From Nocardioides sp. REDSEA-S33_B3 (lineage in GTDB: Bacteria; Actinomycetota; Actinomycetes; Propionibacteriales; Nocardioidaceae), in assembly GCA_001627335.1 (NCBI GenBank), contig LUPK01000002.1:19406-83405 (forward strand): 64,000 bases of DNA. The letters run 5' to 3'. Numbering within the stretch: position 1 is the first letter of the stretch; each line of letters opens with the position of its first letter. Below are positions 40,415-50,080 of the stretch, piece by piece. The notes below the pieces were generated by a model that saw nothing but the letters and a program-made list of their open reading frames with translations, was not told where the DNA came from and made no database searches. A program made the position numbers and the translations under genes.

Positions 40415-41014
40415 CTAGGGGGCTGTCCGGTCGGTCGGGTCGTGGCCCTCGTCCATGGCCTTCCACAGGTCCAGGGAGGTCTCCGGCTCCGTGGGCGCGG
40501 GTCGCTCCTCACCCGTGGGTGAGTCGTAGCGGCTGCCCATCTCCGGCCAGCCGGGCACCCGCCACACCGCGAGCCCCGCCGCGGCCGCGAGCACCACCCC
40601 GCCGGCCACGGCGGCGAGGTACCACCCCGTCACGCTCGCTCCCCCGGTCGCCCCGACCTGGGTCAACGCGTCCTCGACGGTGGCCCGCAGGTCGCCCAGG
40701 GCCGCCGCGGACGCGACGAGCAGCCCCAGGGACGCCAGCAGGGCCAGGACGGCCGCACAGCGTCGTACGACGCGGCGGGTGACGAGCAGGACGCCCCACG
40801 CGGCGAGGGCCACCAGCGCCAGGGACGTGACGAGCGGCATGGTCAGGGCATCGCCCTGGCCGGTGCCGGCGGTGACCATCACCGCGGCCTGGCCGTCGGC
40901 GTCGACCTCGACCGCGGCGCGGGTGCCCGCGACCGCGCACAACGTGCCGGCGGCCAGCGCGACCAGGGTCGTCAGGCCGAACCCGCGGGCTGTGGCGCGC
41001 CGCTGCTCAGCCAC
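40415..41014 (-). CDS. Trp-biosynthesis-associated membrane protein
   Basis: A 199-residue protein with four membrane segments (about 13-31, 60-78, 87-106, 131-150) and a polar C-tail ending in [10 protein letters not shown]. Length, spans and neighbours match the family named for its place in actinobacterial trp operons (Trp_oprn_chp, TIGR02234). The GTG start overlaps the end of hisI by 8 bases. In relatives trpE usually lies between hisI and this gene; here it does not. Biochemical role unknown. Confidence 0.88.
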   Translation of the reverse strand: MAEQRRATARGFGLTTLVALAAGTLCAVAGTRAAVEVDADGQAAVMVTAGTGQGDALTMPLVTSLALVALAAWGVLLVTRRVVRRCAAVLALLASLGLLVASAAALGDLRATVEDALTQVGATGGASVTGWYLAAVAGGVVLAAAAGLAVWRVPGWPEMGSRYDSPTGEERPAPTEPETSLDLWKAMDEGHDPTDRTAP

Positions 41015-41363
41015 GCTCGAGGACCAGGTCGGCGTCGAAGCAGGTGCGGTCGCCGGTGTGGCACGCGCCGTCGACCTGGTCGACCTTCACCAGCAGGGTG
41101 TCGCCGTCGCAGTCGAGGCGCACCTCGACGACGCGCTGAGTGTGGCCGGAGGTCTCGCCCTTCACCCAGTACTCCTGGCGGCTGCGCGACCAGTACGTCG
41201 CTCGCCGGGTGCTCAGCGTGCGCGCGAGCGCCTGGTCGTCCATCCACCCCAGCATCAGCACCTCGCCGGTGTCGTGCTGCTGGACCACGGCCGGCACCAG
41301 TCCGTCGGTGGTGCGCTTGAGGCGGGCGGCCAGGGCCGGGTCGAGCTCCGGGACGGCGTTCAT
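41007..41363 (-). CDS. hisI: Phosphoribosyl-AMP cyclohydrolase
   Basis: A 118-residue enzyme for the third step of histidine synthesis, opening the purine ring of phosphoribosyl-AMP. The core [33 protein letters not shown], and the metal-binding cysteines in RLDCDGD and [11 protein letters not shown] are all present. Single-domain (the HisE pyrophosphohydrolase is separate and not seen). ATG at 41363 with a G-rich tract just before; an upstream GTG/ATG extension to 41390 is less likely. It is separated from the rest of the his genes by the insertion at 41.5-48.1 kb. Confidence 0.96.
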   Translation of the reverse strand: MNAVPELDPALAARLKRTTDGLVPAVVQQHDTGEVLMLGWMDDQALARTLSTRRATYWSRSRQEYWVKGETSGHTQRVVEVRLDCDGDTLLVKVDQVDGACHTGDRTCFDADLVLERG

Positions 41364-41399
41364 GCCCCCCATCATCCCCGGCGGATCCACCCGGACGTG

Positions 41400-41440
41400 C
41401 CACGGGGCACCGCGGCGGTCTTCCGCCGGGTGCCCCGTGG
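41400..41440 (-). terminator. Terminator of the large surface protein gene
   Basis: A 12-bp perfect outer stem and 6-bp inner stem with one bulged base and a TCTT loop, between the end of the surface protein gene (41467) and hisI. Confidence 0.8.
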
Positions 41441-41466
41441 CCGGTGCTGCTGTGCTGACGGTCCGG

Positions 41467-44400
41467 TCAGCGGATGGTGAAGTTCAGCGTCTTCGACTTC
41501 TTCTTCACCAGGTCGTTGCCGAGGAAGGTGAGCTTCACCGAGTGGTAGCCCTTCTTCAGCCCCTTCACGACCAGCTTCTTCTTGCCGTTGTTGAGCGTCT
41601 TGAGGACGGTGAACGCCTTGCCCTCCTTCAGCTTCACCTGACCCGTCACCGGGTCCTGGCTGTCGGCGAAGACCCGGACCTTGACGACCAGCTTCTTGCC
41701 CTTGATCTTCTTGGAGGTCTGCAGCGTCGGCTTGACCGGGTCGGGCTCCTCCGCCTCCGGCTCCACCGGGCCCACGGCCGAGGTGCTCTTCACCAGGGTC
41801 ACGAAGTCGTCCTTGGCGTAGGTCACGCGGGCCGTGATGAGCGCGTCCTCGTCGGCGGCCACCAGGCGGTAGGTCCGAGCGGTGGCGCCGGTGATGGCGG
41901 TGCCGTCACGGAACCACTGGACGGTGATGGTGGCGTCACCCGGGGTGACGCTGCCCGGGTTGAGGCTGAGCAGCTCCCCGACGGCGTCGGTGCCCGCGAT
42001 GCTCGGACCACCGGTGACGGTGATCTCGCCCTGCGGCTCGTCGATCGGGCCCACACCCGCCGAGGTGGCCGTGCCCGAGTCGAAGCCGTTGGCCGAGGCC
42101 GTCACCTTCACCGTGATCGTCTTGCCCACCTCCGCGGAGGTCAGCGTGTAGGTCCGCGACGTGGCTCCGGCGATGTTCGCGCCGTCGGCCACCCACTGGT
42201 AGGTGAACACCGGCGTCACGGTCTCCGGCTCCCAGGTCCCCGGGTCGGCCGTCAGGGTCGCGCCCTCGAGGGTCTGCCCCGTGATCGTGGGCTTCGTCTT
42301 GTTCTCCAGCGGGCCACCGGCGACCGCAACGGTCTCCTCCGAGGTGGCCGTGCCCGAAGCAAGGCCGCTCTTGCTGGCCGTGACCCGCACCGACATCTTC
42401 TTGCCGCGCTGGTCCTTGGTCAGGACGAACGTCGACGACGTCGCCCCGGTGACGGCGGTGCCGTCGGCCAGCCACTGGTAGGCGAAGCCGGTCGGCTCGT
42501 TCGACCAGGTGCCGTCGGTGGTGGACAGGGTCTCCCCCACCTTCGCGGTGCCCGAGACGATCGGCTTGGTCTTGCTCACGACCTTGGTCGGGTCGTCACC
42601 GACCGCCGCGGTCGACGTCGAGGTGGCGCTGCCGGGGCTGTACGCCGTGCCCTTGGTCGCGGTCACGCGGACCGCGATCGACTTGCCGAGCTCAGCGTCG
42701 GTGAGGACCAGCTTGTTGTTCGTCGCACCCGTGATCGCCTGACCGTTGGCCAGCCACTGATAGGCGAAGGTGGGGCTCGGGTCGTTCCAGGTCCCGGGCT
42801 CCGCCGTCAGCGTCTTGCTCACCAGGACGTCGCCGCTGATCGTCGGCAGGACGGTGTTCTTCAGCGCCCCCTTGCCGACAGCCGGCGTCGCCGCGGAGAG
42901 GACGACCTGGTCGGGGTTGCTGCTGGTCTCGGTGACCCGGAACCGCAGCTCCATGCCCAACAGGTCGGGTCCGACCTGGAGGGTCTTGGCAGTCGCGCCG
43001 GCGACGACCTGGCCGTTGGCCAGCCACTGGTAGCTGAACGTGCCGCCCTCGCTCCAGACGCCGTCGGTGGCGGTGAGGGTCTCACCCACGATGGCCTTGC
43101 CCATCACCTGCGGATCCTGACGGTTCTCCGTGGTCGTGTCCGCACCTGTGCCGGGGAAGGCCGGGGTCGCGGCGACGCCCGTCCCCTTGCTCTCCAGCAC
43201 CTTGGTGCCACCGTTGGCGCCGGCACGGGTAGCCGTCACGACGACCCGGTAGGCGTAGGCGGTGTAGCCGGTGTTGCAGCCCGGCGGGAAGATCATCGGG
43301 ATGGTGCACGAGGTGCCGATGGTCAGCTCTCGACCGTCGATTCCGCCGACCGAGAAGCTGCCGGTCGTGTCTGCGCTGGCCGGCTGCCACGAGCCGGTGG
43401 CGGTCCTGAACTGCCAGTCGTAGTCGAAGTCGGTGTCGCTCGCCGACCAGAGTCCCGGCTCCGCGGTGAGGGTCTCGCCCTCGGCGGAGATGCCGGTGAC
43501 GTACGGCGGCTGGACGTTCACCGGAGCGCCGACGTTGAGCCGGAAGTCGATGCCCGTCACGTCCTCACCACCGACGGTGACGTCGTCAGCGTCGTTGATG
43601 GCGCTCGTGGGCGTGCCGGAGGTGAAGTAGCCCTCGTCGTTCTGCCCCGCACCGGAGCCGGGGACGTCCACGGCCCCGCCTGCTCCCAGCGCGCCGACGC
43701 GGTAGGTGCGCGCGTAGACCGGCAGCGTGTACCCGCCGGCCGAGTTGGAGAGCTTCGCCGGGGTGACCGCGATCCACGGGCTCAGCTGGGGAGCCCCGTC
43801 GACGACGTTGGTCACATACCGGTACACGGCGGAGATGGCCTTATCGGGCACGGCGGAGCCGGTCAGGTTGGTGACGGTCCCACGGATCTCAGCGGTCGCC
43901 GGGAGGGCGTACTTCTGCTCCCCCAGCATCTGCTCGACGCCCAGGCTGACGGTCGGGGCCTGGTCGAGACCGACGAGGCCGGGCATGAAGCCCTGGCTGT
44001 TGTCAGCCAGCACCGTGCGGATCTTGTAGTCGCCAGGGGCGACGCTGAACGAGAACGCACCGGAGTCGAGGTTCCGACTCGCTGCCTGTCGCCACTCGGA
44101 GTGGCTGGCGCCGCCGGCCTGGCCGTTGTCGGTGTAGACGACGCGCTTCCAGAGCTCGACGATGCCGCTGCCCGTGAACTGCGAGCCACCGTCGCGGGTG
44201 AACGATCCCGCGAGCACCGAGGGCTCGGGCACCGAGATGTCGCGACCGGTGACGACCTGGTTCGTCGTGACCGCCACGTTGGAGGCGCCATCGGGACCGT
44301 AGACGTTCGGGAAGTACGTCGTCACGCGACCGTCGCGAGTGGCGCGCAGGCGGAAGGTGGTGGTGCCCGTCGCTTCGGGGGTCACGGTCATCACGAACAC

Positions 44401-46293
44401 TCCGTCGGCACCCGTGGTGACGACGTCGGCCACGGACGAGGACACCCGACCCCAGGTCTTGGGGGTGGTGCCGGCGACGATCGCGTCCACCGTCACGCCA
44501 GCCAGCGGGAGGCCCTGGGCGTCCGTGACCTTTCCGGTCACGTACGTGCCACGAGCCAGCGCGACCGCACCCAGCGGCTCGGAGACGGCGTTCGCGGCCG
44601 AGTACTTGGTGGCGGAACCGGCCGACTTCACGGTCGGCCCGTTGGTGTCATCCAGTCGGTAGACGGTCAGGTACTCCGGGTAGCTGTACGAGACGATGTA
44701 CTGCCGTCCGGCGACCGTGGGCGCCACCAGGGTGAACGAGCCGTTGGCGGCGGTCTTCACGCTCGCCGCGGCGGTCCACACGATGCCGCCGTTGGACTGG
44801 ATGATCGGATAGAGCGCCTTGACCTCGACGTCCTTCAGCGCGGTCGAACCGTCGGTGACGGAGCCGGTGAAGGTGACACCGGAGTTGAGGGCGACAGAGA
44901 CGTTGGCGGCCGCGCCGGCGTTCTTCGTCAACGTGATCGTCCGAGCAGTGTCCGGGTTGGTCGACCCGGCGCCGCCCCCGTTGAAGTAGAGGGTCTGGAA
45001 GGCGTCCGAGGAGTACTTCACGACGTAGGAATTGTCGAGCGCGCCCTCGATGGCGAAGCGCCCGTCATCACCGGTCGTCGCACTCAGGGGTGCAGTCGGC
45101 GAGGCCAGCGGCGGGTCGTAGGTGACGGTGCCGGTGCCGCCGTCGGCGTTGGCGCGCACGTGGAGGGAGACCGTCACGCCCTTGATCGGCACACCCGTCG
45201 ACGTGGAGACGACACCGCTGATCTCGGAAGTGGTCGTCTTCACCAGAGTCGCATTGACCGCGTCGTTGGCGACACCCGGCTTCACCTCCACCAGGTCCGG
45301 GGTCCCGGAGGCGGTCTTCTCGTTGTAGAACTCCGTCTCGTACCCATCGCCAGAAGGCGACTCGAACTTGACCTGGTACTTGGCCGGAGAGACGTCCTCG
45401 AACTCGTACGTTCCGTTGGCGTCAGTCGTCTCGGGGTCGATCCCCGAGTCACCGCCGGTGGCAGTCAGCAGAGTCACCGTCGCGCCGGGAATCGCGGGAG
45501 TGCGCACCGAGTCGACTCGCGTCACCTTGCCGGAGATGGAACCGGGAGTCGCGGTGATGCTCCGATTGAAGGTGGTCGGGGTCCCCGCCGTCGCGAAGGT
45601 GATGAGCGAGGCCTCGTCCTTCTGGGCCGTGGTGGAGGCGTCCTTCACGAAGACCGTCTGGTAGCCGGACTTGCTGAAGCCGAGGATCAGGTTCGGCTGC
45701 TGGGCCACCGTGAGCGTGTAGCTGCCCTGCGCGTCGGTCACCACGCTCGACGGAGCGGTGGGCTGCGCCGTGTAGGTGCGCGGCGAATCCGTGGCCGCCT
45801 CGACCTTCACCGCGACGCCCTCGACGGGCACGGCAGGGTCACCGGTCGTGATCTTGCCGGTGATCGTGCGGCTCAGGAGGCGCGGGTTGGCCGAGGAGTC
45901 GTTGGCCCCCGAGGACACCGCCGTCGCGTCAGCCAGGGCCGTGACGACGGGCTGGTTCTCGCCGTCGTAGTAGGCAGCAGCGTCCACTCCCGAGGCGCCG
46001 GTGTACTGGATGAAGTAGTCCCCGCTGGCGACCCCGGTGAAGGAGTACGCGCCATTGGCGTCCGTCGTCTTCGAGGCTCCCTCCTGCTGGAAGGCACCGT
46101 TGCTCTCGGTGCCGAGCTTCACCACGACGCCCGACAGGGCCAAGCCGTCACGGTTCTTGACGATGCCCGAGATCGTGTTAGCGGCGTACGCCGGGGCACC
46201 CAGCCCGCCGACGAGGAGCCCTAGGACGGTCAGGAACAGCAGAGGGAGCGCACTGGTTCTTGTGCGGCGTCGGGACGAGCGGGAGAACAACAT
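41467..46293 (-). CDS. Large secreted protein with CnaB-like and Ig-like repeats
   Basis: A 1608-residue protein. A signal peptide (Arg-rich start, [20 protein letters not shown]) is followed by about eight carboxypeptidase-regulatory/CnaB-like units up to near residue 1000, recognisable by [20 protein letters not shown] and G-x-Y-x-F turns. Then come six Ig-like repeats of about 85-90 residues with the pattern GEtLTa..G.W..(F/Y).YQWLa.G..I.GAT, and a final lysine-rich Ig-like domain near 1520-1608. No LPXTG motif, C-terminal membrane span or catalytic domain is seen, so it is probably released or held in the wall by its domains. ATG after GAGGTGA; the longer frame to 47661 is rejected. It interrupts the his genes. 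Adhesin or structural role inferred. Confidence 0.85.
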   Translation of the reverse strand: MLFSRSSRRRTRTSALPLLFLTVLGLLVGGLGAPAYAANTISGIVKNRDGLALSGVVVKLGTESNGAFQQEGASKTTDANGAYSFTGVASGDYFIQYTGASGVDAAAYYDGENQPVVTALADATAVSSGANDSSANPRLLSRTITGKITTGDPAVPVEGVAVKVEAATDSPRTYTAQPTAPSSVVTDAQGSYTLTVAQQPNLILGFSKSGYQTVFVKDASTTAQKDEASLITFATAGTPTTFNRSITATPGSISGKVTRVDSVRTPAIPGATVTLLTATGGDSGIDPETTDANGTYEFEDVSPAKYQVKFESPSGDGYETEFYNEKTASGTPDLVEVKPGVANDAVNATLVKTTTSEISGVVSTSTGVPIKGVTVSLHVRANADGGTGTVTYDPPLASPTAPLSATTGDDGRFAIEGALDNSYVVKYSSDAFQTLYFNGGGAGSTNPDTARTITLTKNAGAAANVSVALNSGVTFTGSVTDGSTALKDVEVKALYPIIQSNGGIVWTAAASVKTAANGSFTLVAPTVAGRQYIVSYSYPEYLTVYRLDDTNGPTVKSAGSATKYSAANAVSEPLGAVALARGTYVTGKVTDAQGLPLAGVTVDAIVAGTTPKTWGRVSSSVADVVTTGADGVFVMTVTPEATGTTTFRLRATRDGRVTTYFPNVYGPDGASNVAVTTNQVVTGRDISVPEPSVLAGSFTRDGGSQFTGSGIVELWKRVVYTDNGQAGGASHSEWRQAASRNLDSGAFSFSVAPGDYKIRTVLADNSQGFMPGLVGLDQAPTVSLGVEQMLGEQKYALPATAEIRGTVTNLTGSAVPDKAISAVYRYVTNVVDGAPQLSPWIAVTPAKLSNSAGGYTLPVYARTYRVGALGAGGAVDVPGSGAGQNDEGYFTSGTPTSAINDADDVTVGGEDVTGIDFRLNVGAPVNVQPPYVTGISAEGETLTAEPGLWSASDTDFDYDWQFRTATGSWQPASADTTGSFSVGGIDGRELTIGTSCTIPMIFPPGCNTGYTAYAYRVVVTATRAGANGGTKVLESKGTGVAATPAFPGTGADTTTENRQDPQVMGKAIVGETLTATDGVWSEGGTFSYQWLANGQVVAGATAKTLQVGPDLLGMELRFRVTETSSNPDQVVLSAATPAVGKGALKNTVLPTISGDVLVSKTLTAEPGTWNDPSPTFAYQWLANGQAITGATNNKLVLTDAELGKSIAVRVTATKGTAYSPGSATSTSTAAVGDDPTKVVSKTKPIVSGTAKVGETLSTTDGTWSNEPTGFAYQWLADGTAVTGATSSTFVLTKDQRGKKMSVRVTASKSGLASGTATSEETVAVAGGPLENKTKPTITGQTLEGATLTADPGTWEPETVTPVFTYQWVADGANIAGATSRTYTLTSAEVGKTITVKVTASANGFDSGTATSAGVGPIDEPQGEITVTGGPSIAGTDAVGELLSLNPGSVTPGDATITVQWFRDGTAITGATARTYRLVAADEDALITARVTYAKDDFVTLVKSTSAVGPVEPEAEEPDPVKPTLQTSKKIKGKKLVVKVRVFADSQDPVTGQVKLKEGKAFTVLKTLNNGKKKLVVKGLKKGYHSVKLTFLGNDLVKKKSKTLNFTIR

Positions 46294-46427
46294 GGTCACC
46301 TCGAAGCGGCGGGGGGTGGGGAGCACGACAAGCACCGGGAGATCCCAGCGCCGCCTCAACGTGACGGGAGCGCGCAGCGTTACGGCTGGGGGCAAAGAAA
46401 CTTGACAGTCCGGGCAAAGGGGCTCTT

Positions 46428-46441
46428 GTGGTCCAGACCAC
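46428..46441. promoter_or_regulatory. Perfect palindrome GTGGTC-CA-GACCAC
   Basis: A 14-base perfect inverted repeat between the divergent surface-protein and HerA-like genes. It resembles operators of GntR/FadR-type regulators (TGGTC..GACCA). The cognate regulator is not identified. Confidence 0.45.
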
Positions 46442-46455
46442 GCGCCTTTACCGAC

Positions 46456-46484
46456 TTGACCTTTACTTCTGCACCATCTAGAGA
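46456..46484 (+). promoter_or_regulatory. Sigma-70-like promoter
   Basis: TTGACC and TAGAGA are separated by 17 bases, pointing toward the HerA-like gene and giving a leader of about 45 bases. A second hexamer at 46522 may give a leaderless start. Confidence 0.55.
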
Positions 46485-46521
46485 ACCCGCCCTCACTCCC
46501 CTGTCCGCCACCGATCCGCTC

Positions 46522-46527
46522 TAGGGT
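46522..46527 (+). promoter_or_regulatory. -10 hexamer, leaderless HerA-like gene
   Basis: TAGGGT ends 6 bases before the GTG start at 46534; the intervening CGAGGA could also act as a weak ribosome-binding site. Confidence 0.5.
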
Positions 46528-46533
46528 CGAGGA

Positions 46534-47913
46534 GTGAGCAGCTCGGACAGCGACGCACCCGACCCGCAGGCCCTCCTCACCCAGGTCCAGGACGGCTACA
46601 CCTTCGACGGCCCGGCGCTCGAGCTCGGCGCCCTGATGAGCTCGGCCGACGCCGTGCACGCGGACGCGCCCGTACGCATCCCGCTGGGCATGCTCAACCG
46701 GCACGGCCTGGTGGCCGGCGCCACGGGCACCGGCAAGACCAAGACCCTCCAGCTGCTGGCCGAGCAGCTCTCGGACGCAGGCGTCCCGGTGTTCGCCGCC
46801 GACGTGAAGGGCGACCTCTCCGGCCTGCTCGCGCCCGGGGAGGCCTCGGCACGCGTGGACTCCCGGATGGAGTCCCTCGGGCAGGGGTGGGCGCCGACCG
46901 GCTACCCGGTCGAGCTCTACGCCCTGGGTGGTGAGGGAACCGGCGTACCCCTGCGGGCCTCGATCAGCTCCTTCGGCCCGCTCCTGCTGAGCAAGGTGCT
47001 GGGGCTGAACAAGACCCAGGAGTCCAGCCTCGGGCTGGTCTTCCACTACGCCGACAAGGCCGGCCTGCCACTCCTGGACCTCTCCGACCTCCAAGCACTG
47101 CTGCGTCACCTCACCTCCGACGAGGGCAAGGCCGAGCTCAAGGGCATCGGCGGCGTCTCTACCGCCACCGCCGGGGTCATCCTGCGCTCGCTCGTGACGC
47201 TGGAGACCCAGGGCGCCGACCGGTTCTTCGGCGAGCCGGAGTTCGAGCCGTCCGACCTGATGACCACGACCGACGACGGGCACGGCCTGATCTCGCTGCT
47301 GGAGCTCCCCCGCCTGCAGGACCGCCCGGCACTGTTCTCGACCTTCCTCATGTGGCTGCTGGCCGACCTGTTCAACTCCCTGCCCGAGGTCGGGGACCCC
47401 GATAAGCCGTCGCTGGTGTTCTTCTTCGACGAGGCGCACCTGCTCTTCGACGACGCCTCGGAGGCATTCCTCGACCAGGTCGCCCAGACCGTCCGGCTCA
47501 TCCGCTCCAAGGGCGTCGGCATCTTCTTCGTCACCCAGTCCCCCACCGACGTGCCCGACGAGGTCCTCGCCCAGCTCGGCTCCCGCGTCCAGCACGCCCT
47601 GCGCGCCCACACACCCAAGGACGCCAAGGCGCTCAAGGCCGCGGTCAGCACCTACCCGCACTCCGGGTACGCCGACCTCGGCCGCGTCCTCACCTCGCTC
47701 GGCGTCGGCGAGGCCGTCGTGACCGTGATGGACGAGCGCGGGGCGCCGACGCCCGTGGCCTGGACCATGCTGCGCGCGCCGCAGTCGCGGATGGCCCCGG
47801 CGGACCCGGCTGCCATGGAGGCCCTGGTCGCAGCCAGCCCCCGCCAGGCGACCTACGGCACGCCGATCGACCGCGAGTCCGCGCGCGAGAAGCTCGCAGC
47901 CCGCCTCGAGTAG
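46534..47913 (+). CDS. HerA-like ATPase (DUF853), truncated by TAG
   Basis: A 459-residue P-loop ATPase of the HerA/FtsK group named DUF853. Walker A is GATGTGKT (62-69), with FAADVKGDLSGLL following, Walker B SLVFFFDEAHLLFDD, and ITQS-type sensor FFVTQSPTDVPDEVL. DUF853 proteins normally end in a Pro/Ala-rich linker and a conserved C-terminal segment; here a TAG at 47911-47913 stops the frame at AARLE, while the same frame continues for another 71 codons that look like that missing end. Either a nonsense mutation, a sequencing error, or readthrough. The GTG start is 6 bases after a -10-like TAGGGT. Function of the family unclear; a DNA-processing motor is inferred. Confidence 0.88.
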   Translation: MSSSDSDAPDPQALLTQVQDGYTFDGPALELGALMSSADAVHADAPVRIPLGMLNRHGLVAGATGTGKTKTLQLLAEQLSDAGVPVFAADVKGDLSGLLAPGEASARVDSRMESLGQGWAPTGYPVELYALGGEGTGVPLRASISSFGPLLLSKVLGLNKTQESSLGLVFHYADKAGLPLLDLSDLQALLRHLTSDEGKAELKGIGGVSTATAGVILRSLVTLETQGADRFFGEPEFEPSDLMTTTDDGHGLISLLELPRLQDRPALFSTFLMWLLADLFNSLPEVGDPDKPSLVFFFDEAHLLFDDASEAFLDQVAQTVRLIRSKGVGIFFVTQSPTDVPDEVLAQLGSRVQHALRAHTPKDAKALKAAVSTYPHSGYADLGRVLTSLGVGEAVVTVMDERGAPTPVAWTMLRAPQSRMAPADPAAMEALVAASPRQATYGTPIDRESAREKLAARLE

Positions 47914-48129
47914 GCCGCAGAGAAGGAGGCCGCGCCGCCGGCCACTCCCGACCCGACCCCGGTGCCGCCGTCGCAGCGCAAGATCCCCGTGCCCCGGACC
48001 ACCGTGCCGTCCGGGAGCGGAGGCGAGTCCACGCTGGAGAAGGTCGTCTCCTCGCCGGTGTTCAAGGACGCGGTCCGCACAGCCGCGCGCGAGATCGTGC
48101 GCGGGATGTTCCGCACCGGACGGCGCTGA
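47914..48129 (+). pseudogene. Detached C-terminal end of the HerA-like gene
   Basis: Reading on in frame after the TAG gives 71 codons and a TGA at 48127-48129: a Glu/Ala/Pro-rich linker (EAAPPATPDPTPVPPSQRK), then STLEKVVSSPVFKDAVRTA and a final REIVRGMFRTGRR. This matches the layout I recall for complete DUF853 proteins (linker plus short basic helix), so it is the cut-off tail of the same gene and not an independent one: it has no start codon signal. A CAG or GAG to TAG change is the simplest explanation. Confidence 0.8.
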
Positions 48130-48145
48130 GGACCGTCACTCGGCG

Positions 48146-48178
48146 GAGGATTCGGTGCACGGGATGCACCGGATCCTC
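48146..48178. terminator. Hairpin between HerA-like gene and hisF
   Basis: A 14-bp stem with one wobble and a 5-base loop, 16 bases after the TGA of the detached tail and 14 bases before the hisF stop, so probably used from both sides. Its place right after the detached tail is further evidence that the gene once ended there. Confidence 0.75.
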
Positions 48179-48192
48179 GTGACCCTGCGCGG

Positions 48193-48954
48193 TCAGCGCA
48201 CCGGGTGGCCGGCCTGGGCCAGCGACTCCTTGACCTCGGAGATCCGGCAGGTCCCGAAATGGAAGACCGTCGCCGCGAGCACCGCGTCGGCGCCGGCGTC
48301 GACGGCAGGCGCGAAGTGCTCGACCCTCCCCGCGCCGCCCGAGGCGATCACGGGGACGGTCACCTCGCGGCGTACGCGGGAGATCAGGTCGAGGTCGAAG
48401 CCGTCCTGGGTGCCGTCGGCGTCCATCGCATTGAGCAGGATCTCCCCCGCCCCCAGCGCGCAGGCGCGGGCCGCCCACTCCAGGGCGTCGATGCCGGCCG
48501 ACTGACGGCCGCCGTGGGTGGTGACCTCGAAGCCCGAGTCCGTGCCGGCGGCCCGGCGTGCGTCGACGGACAGCACCAGCACCTGGTTGCCGAAGCGGTC
48601 GGCGATCTCCGCGATCAGCTCCGGACGACGGATCGCCGCGGTGTTGACCGCGACCTTGTCCGCGCCGGCACGCAGCAGCCGGTCGACGTCCTCGGTGGAG
48701 GACACTCCCCCGCCCACGGTGAGCGGGATGAAGACCTCCTCGGCACACCGCGACACGACCTGCATGGTCGTGGCGCGACCCTCGTGGGAGGCCGAGATGT
48801 CCAGGAACGTCAGCTCGTCGGCACCCTCGGCGTCGTAGGTGCGAGCCAGCTCGACCGGGTCACCGGCGTCGCGGAGGTCCTGGAAGTTGATGCCCTTGAC
48901 CACCCGGCCGCCGTCGACGTCGAGGCACGGGATGACGCGGACGGCCAGGCTCAC
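48193..48954 (-). CDS. hisF: Imidazole glycerol phosphate synthase cyclase subunit
   Basis: A 253-residue TIM barrel that, with ammonia from HisH, converts PRFAR to imidazole glycerol phosphate and AICAR. Catalytic aspartates are in [15 protein letters not shown] (D12) and VLSVDARR (about 131). Phosphate sites VNTAAI and IASGGAG are present. The GTG start overlaps the priA stop (GTGA). Last gene of the his operon; a hairpin follows. Confidence 0.98.
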   Translation of the reverse strand: MSLAVRVIPCLDVDGGRVVKGINFQDLRDAGDPVELARTYDAEGADELTFLDISASHEGRATTMQVVSRCAEEVFIPLTVGGGVSSTEDVDRLLRAGADKVAVNTAAIRRPELIAEIADRFGNQVLVLSVDARRAAGTDSGFEVTTHGGRQSAGIDALEWAARACALGAGEILLNAMDADGTQDGFDLDLISRVRREVTVPVIASGGAGRVEHFAPAVDAGADAVLAATVFHFGTCRISEVKESLAQAGHPVR

Positions 48955-49694
48955 TGCGACGCTCCGGTCCCCTGGGTCAGCGCCAGCGCGTCCTCGAGGG
49001 TGAACCGGCCCTCGTAGAGCGCGGTGCCGGCGATGGCGCCCTCGACGCCCAGCGGGACCAGGTCCATCAGCGCGCGGATGTCGTCGAGGGTGGTCACCCC
49101 GCCCGACGCCACCACGGGTGCGTCGGTGGCGGCGCAGACGTCGCGCAAGAGCTGCAGGTTCGGGCCGGCGAGCATGCCGTCCTTGTTGACGTCGGTGACG
49201 ACATAGCGGGCGCAACCCTCGGAGTCGAGGCGGGTCAGCACCTCGTAGAGATCGCCGCCGTCGCGGGTCCAGCCGCGGGCCGCCAGGGTGCGGCCGCGGA
49301 CGTCGAGACCGATCGCGACCCGGTCGCCGTGCTCGGCGATGATCTTGGCGCACCACTCCGGCTGCTCGAGGGCCGCGGTGCCGATGTTGACGCGGGTGCA
49401 ACCGGTGGCCAGAGCAGCCTCCAGGGACTCGTCGTCGCGGATGCCGCCGCTCATCTCCACCTTGATGTCGAGGGCCCCCACGATCTCGGCCTGGAGCTCA
49501 CGGTTGGTGCCGCGGCCGAAGGCGGCGTCGAGGTCGACCAGGTGCAGCCACTCCGCTCCGGCGTCCTGCCAGCGACGGGCAGCGGCGACGGGGTCGCCGT
49601 AGACCCGCTCGGAGCCGGCCACGCCCTGGGCCAGCTGGACCGCGCGGCCCTCGGTGATGTCGACGGCGGGCAGCAGCTCGAGGTAGTCGCTCAT
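48951..49694 (-). CDS. priA: Bifunctional isomerase PriA (HisA/TrpF)
   Basis: A 247-residue TIM barrel of the actinobacterial PriA type, which isomerises both ProFAR (histidine) and phosphoribosyl anthranilate (tryptophan). Catalytic aspartates lie in [14 protein letters not shown] (D12) and [15 protein letters not shown] (about 172). Substrate-switch features such as the arginine in GGIRDDESL and RGWTRDGG are seen. No separate trpF exists in the trp cluster here, in keeping with the dual role. It has an AGAGAAG ribosome-binding site and lies 50 bases after the small membrane protein gene. Confidence 0.96.
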   Translation of the reverse strand: MSDYLELLPAVDITEGRAVQLAQGVAGSERVYGDPVAAARRWQDAGAEWLHLVDLDAAFGRGTNRELQAEIVGALDIKVEMSGGIRDDESLEAALATGCTRVNIGTAALEQPEWCAKIIAEHGDRVAIGLDVRGRTLAARGWTRDGGDLYEVLTRLDSEGCARYVVTDVNKDGMLAGPNLQLLRDVCAATDAPVVASGGVTTLDDIRALMDLVPLGVEGAIAGTALYEGRFTLEDALALTQGTGASQ

Positions 49695-49744
49695 GTCTTC
49701 TCTCGGTCGGTGTGCGTGCGGAGTTCGGGGAGGGACCCGGCGGA

Positions 49745-50080
49745 TCAGGTACGCCGGAACAGCATCGTGTGGAGCACCGGCGCGCCCAGCGCGCCGACCG
49801 CCAGGGCCAGCAGCACGGCCGCGGGGCTCTCGGTGAAGGCCCAGGTGAGCACGACCGCCGCGAGCACCAGGGCCACGGTCGTCGCGGTCTGCCGACGACG
49901 TCGCTCGGCGAGGATGCCGGACTGCCGGTTGCGCGGCCCCCTCGAGGGCAGCCAGCCGGTCAGTGCCCGGCGTCGCGCGGCCCAGCGCTCACGACGGGCC
50001 ACCTCCGCTGCTCGTCTCTCGGCCAGCAGCGCCGCCGCGGCCTCCCGCTCGGCCCGGCGTCGCGCACGCTCCTTGCTCAC
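49745..50080 (-). CDS. Small basic membrane protein in the his operon
   Basis: A 111-residue protein of no family I recognise. Residues 1-65 are very rich in arginine and alanine and would form a charged helix ([20 protein letters not shown]); two hydrophobic segments follow at about 70-88 and 90-105, and it ends HTMLFRRT. The GTG overlaps the hisH stop (GTGA), so it is translated with hisH. Similar unnamed proteins occur at this place in related genomes as I recall, but a link to histidine synthesis is not shown. Confidence 0.75.
   Translation of the reverse strand: MSKERARRRAEREAAAALLAERRAAEVARRERWAARRRALTGWLPSRGPRNRQSGILAERRRRQTATTVALVLAAVVLTWAFTESPAAVLLALAVGALGAPVLHTMLFRRT

Noticed and set aside
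41140..46224. A 1694-codon plus-strand frame opposite the surface protein gene
   Set aside because: Composition is Arg/Gly/Val-rich without folds, while the minus strand has a signal peptide and regular repeat domains.
46294..47661. Longer minus-strand start for the surface protein
   Set aside because: The extension lies opposite the HerA-like gene and would bury the signal peptide; ATG at 46293 has a ribosome site.
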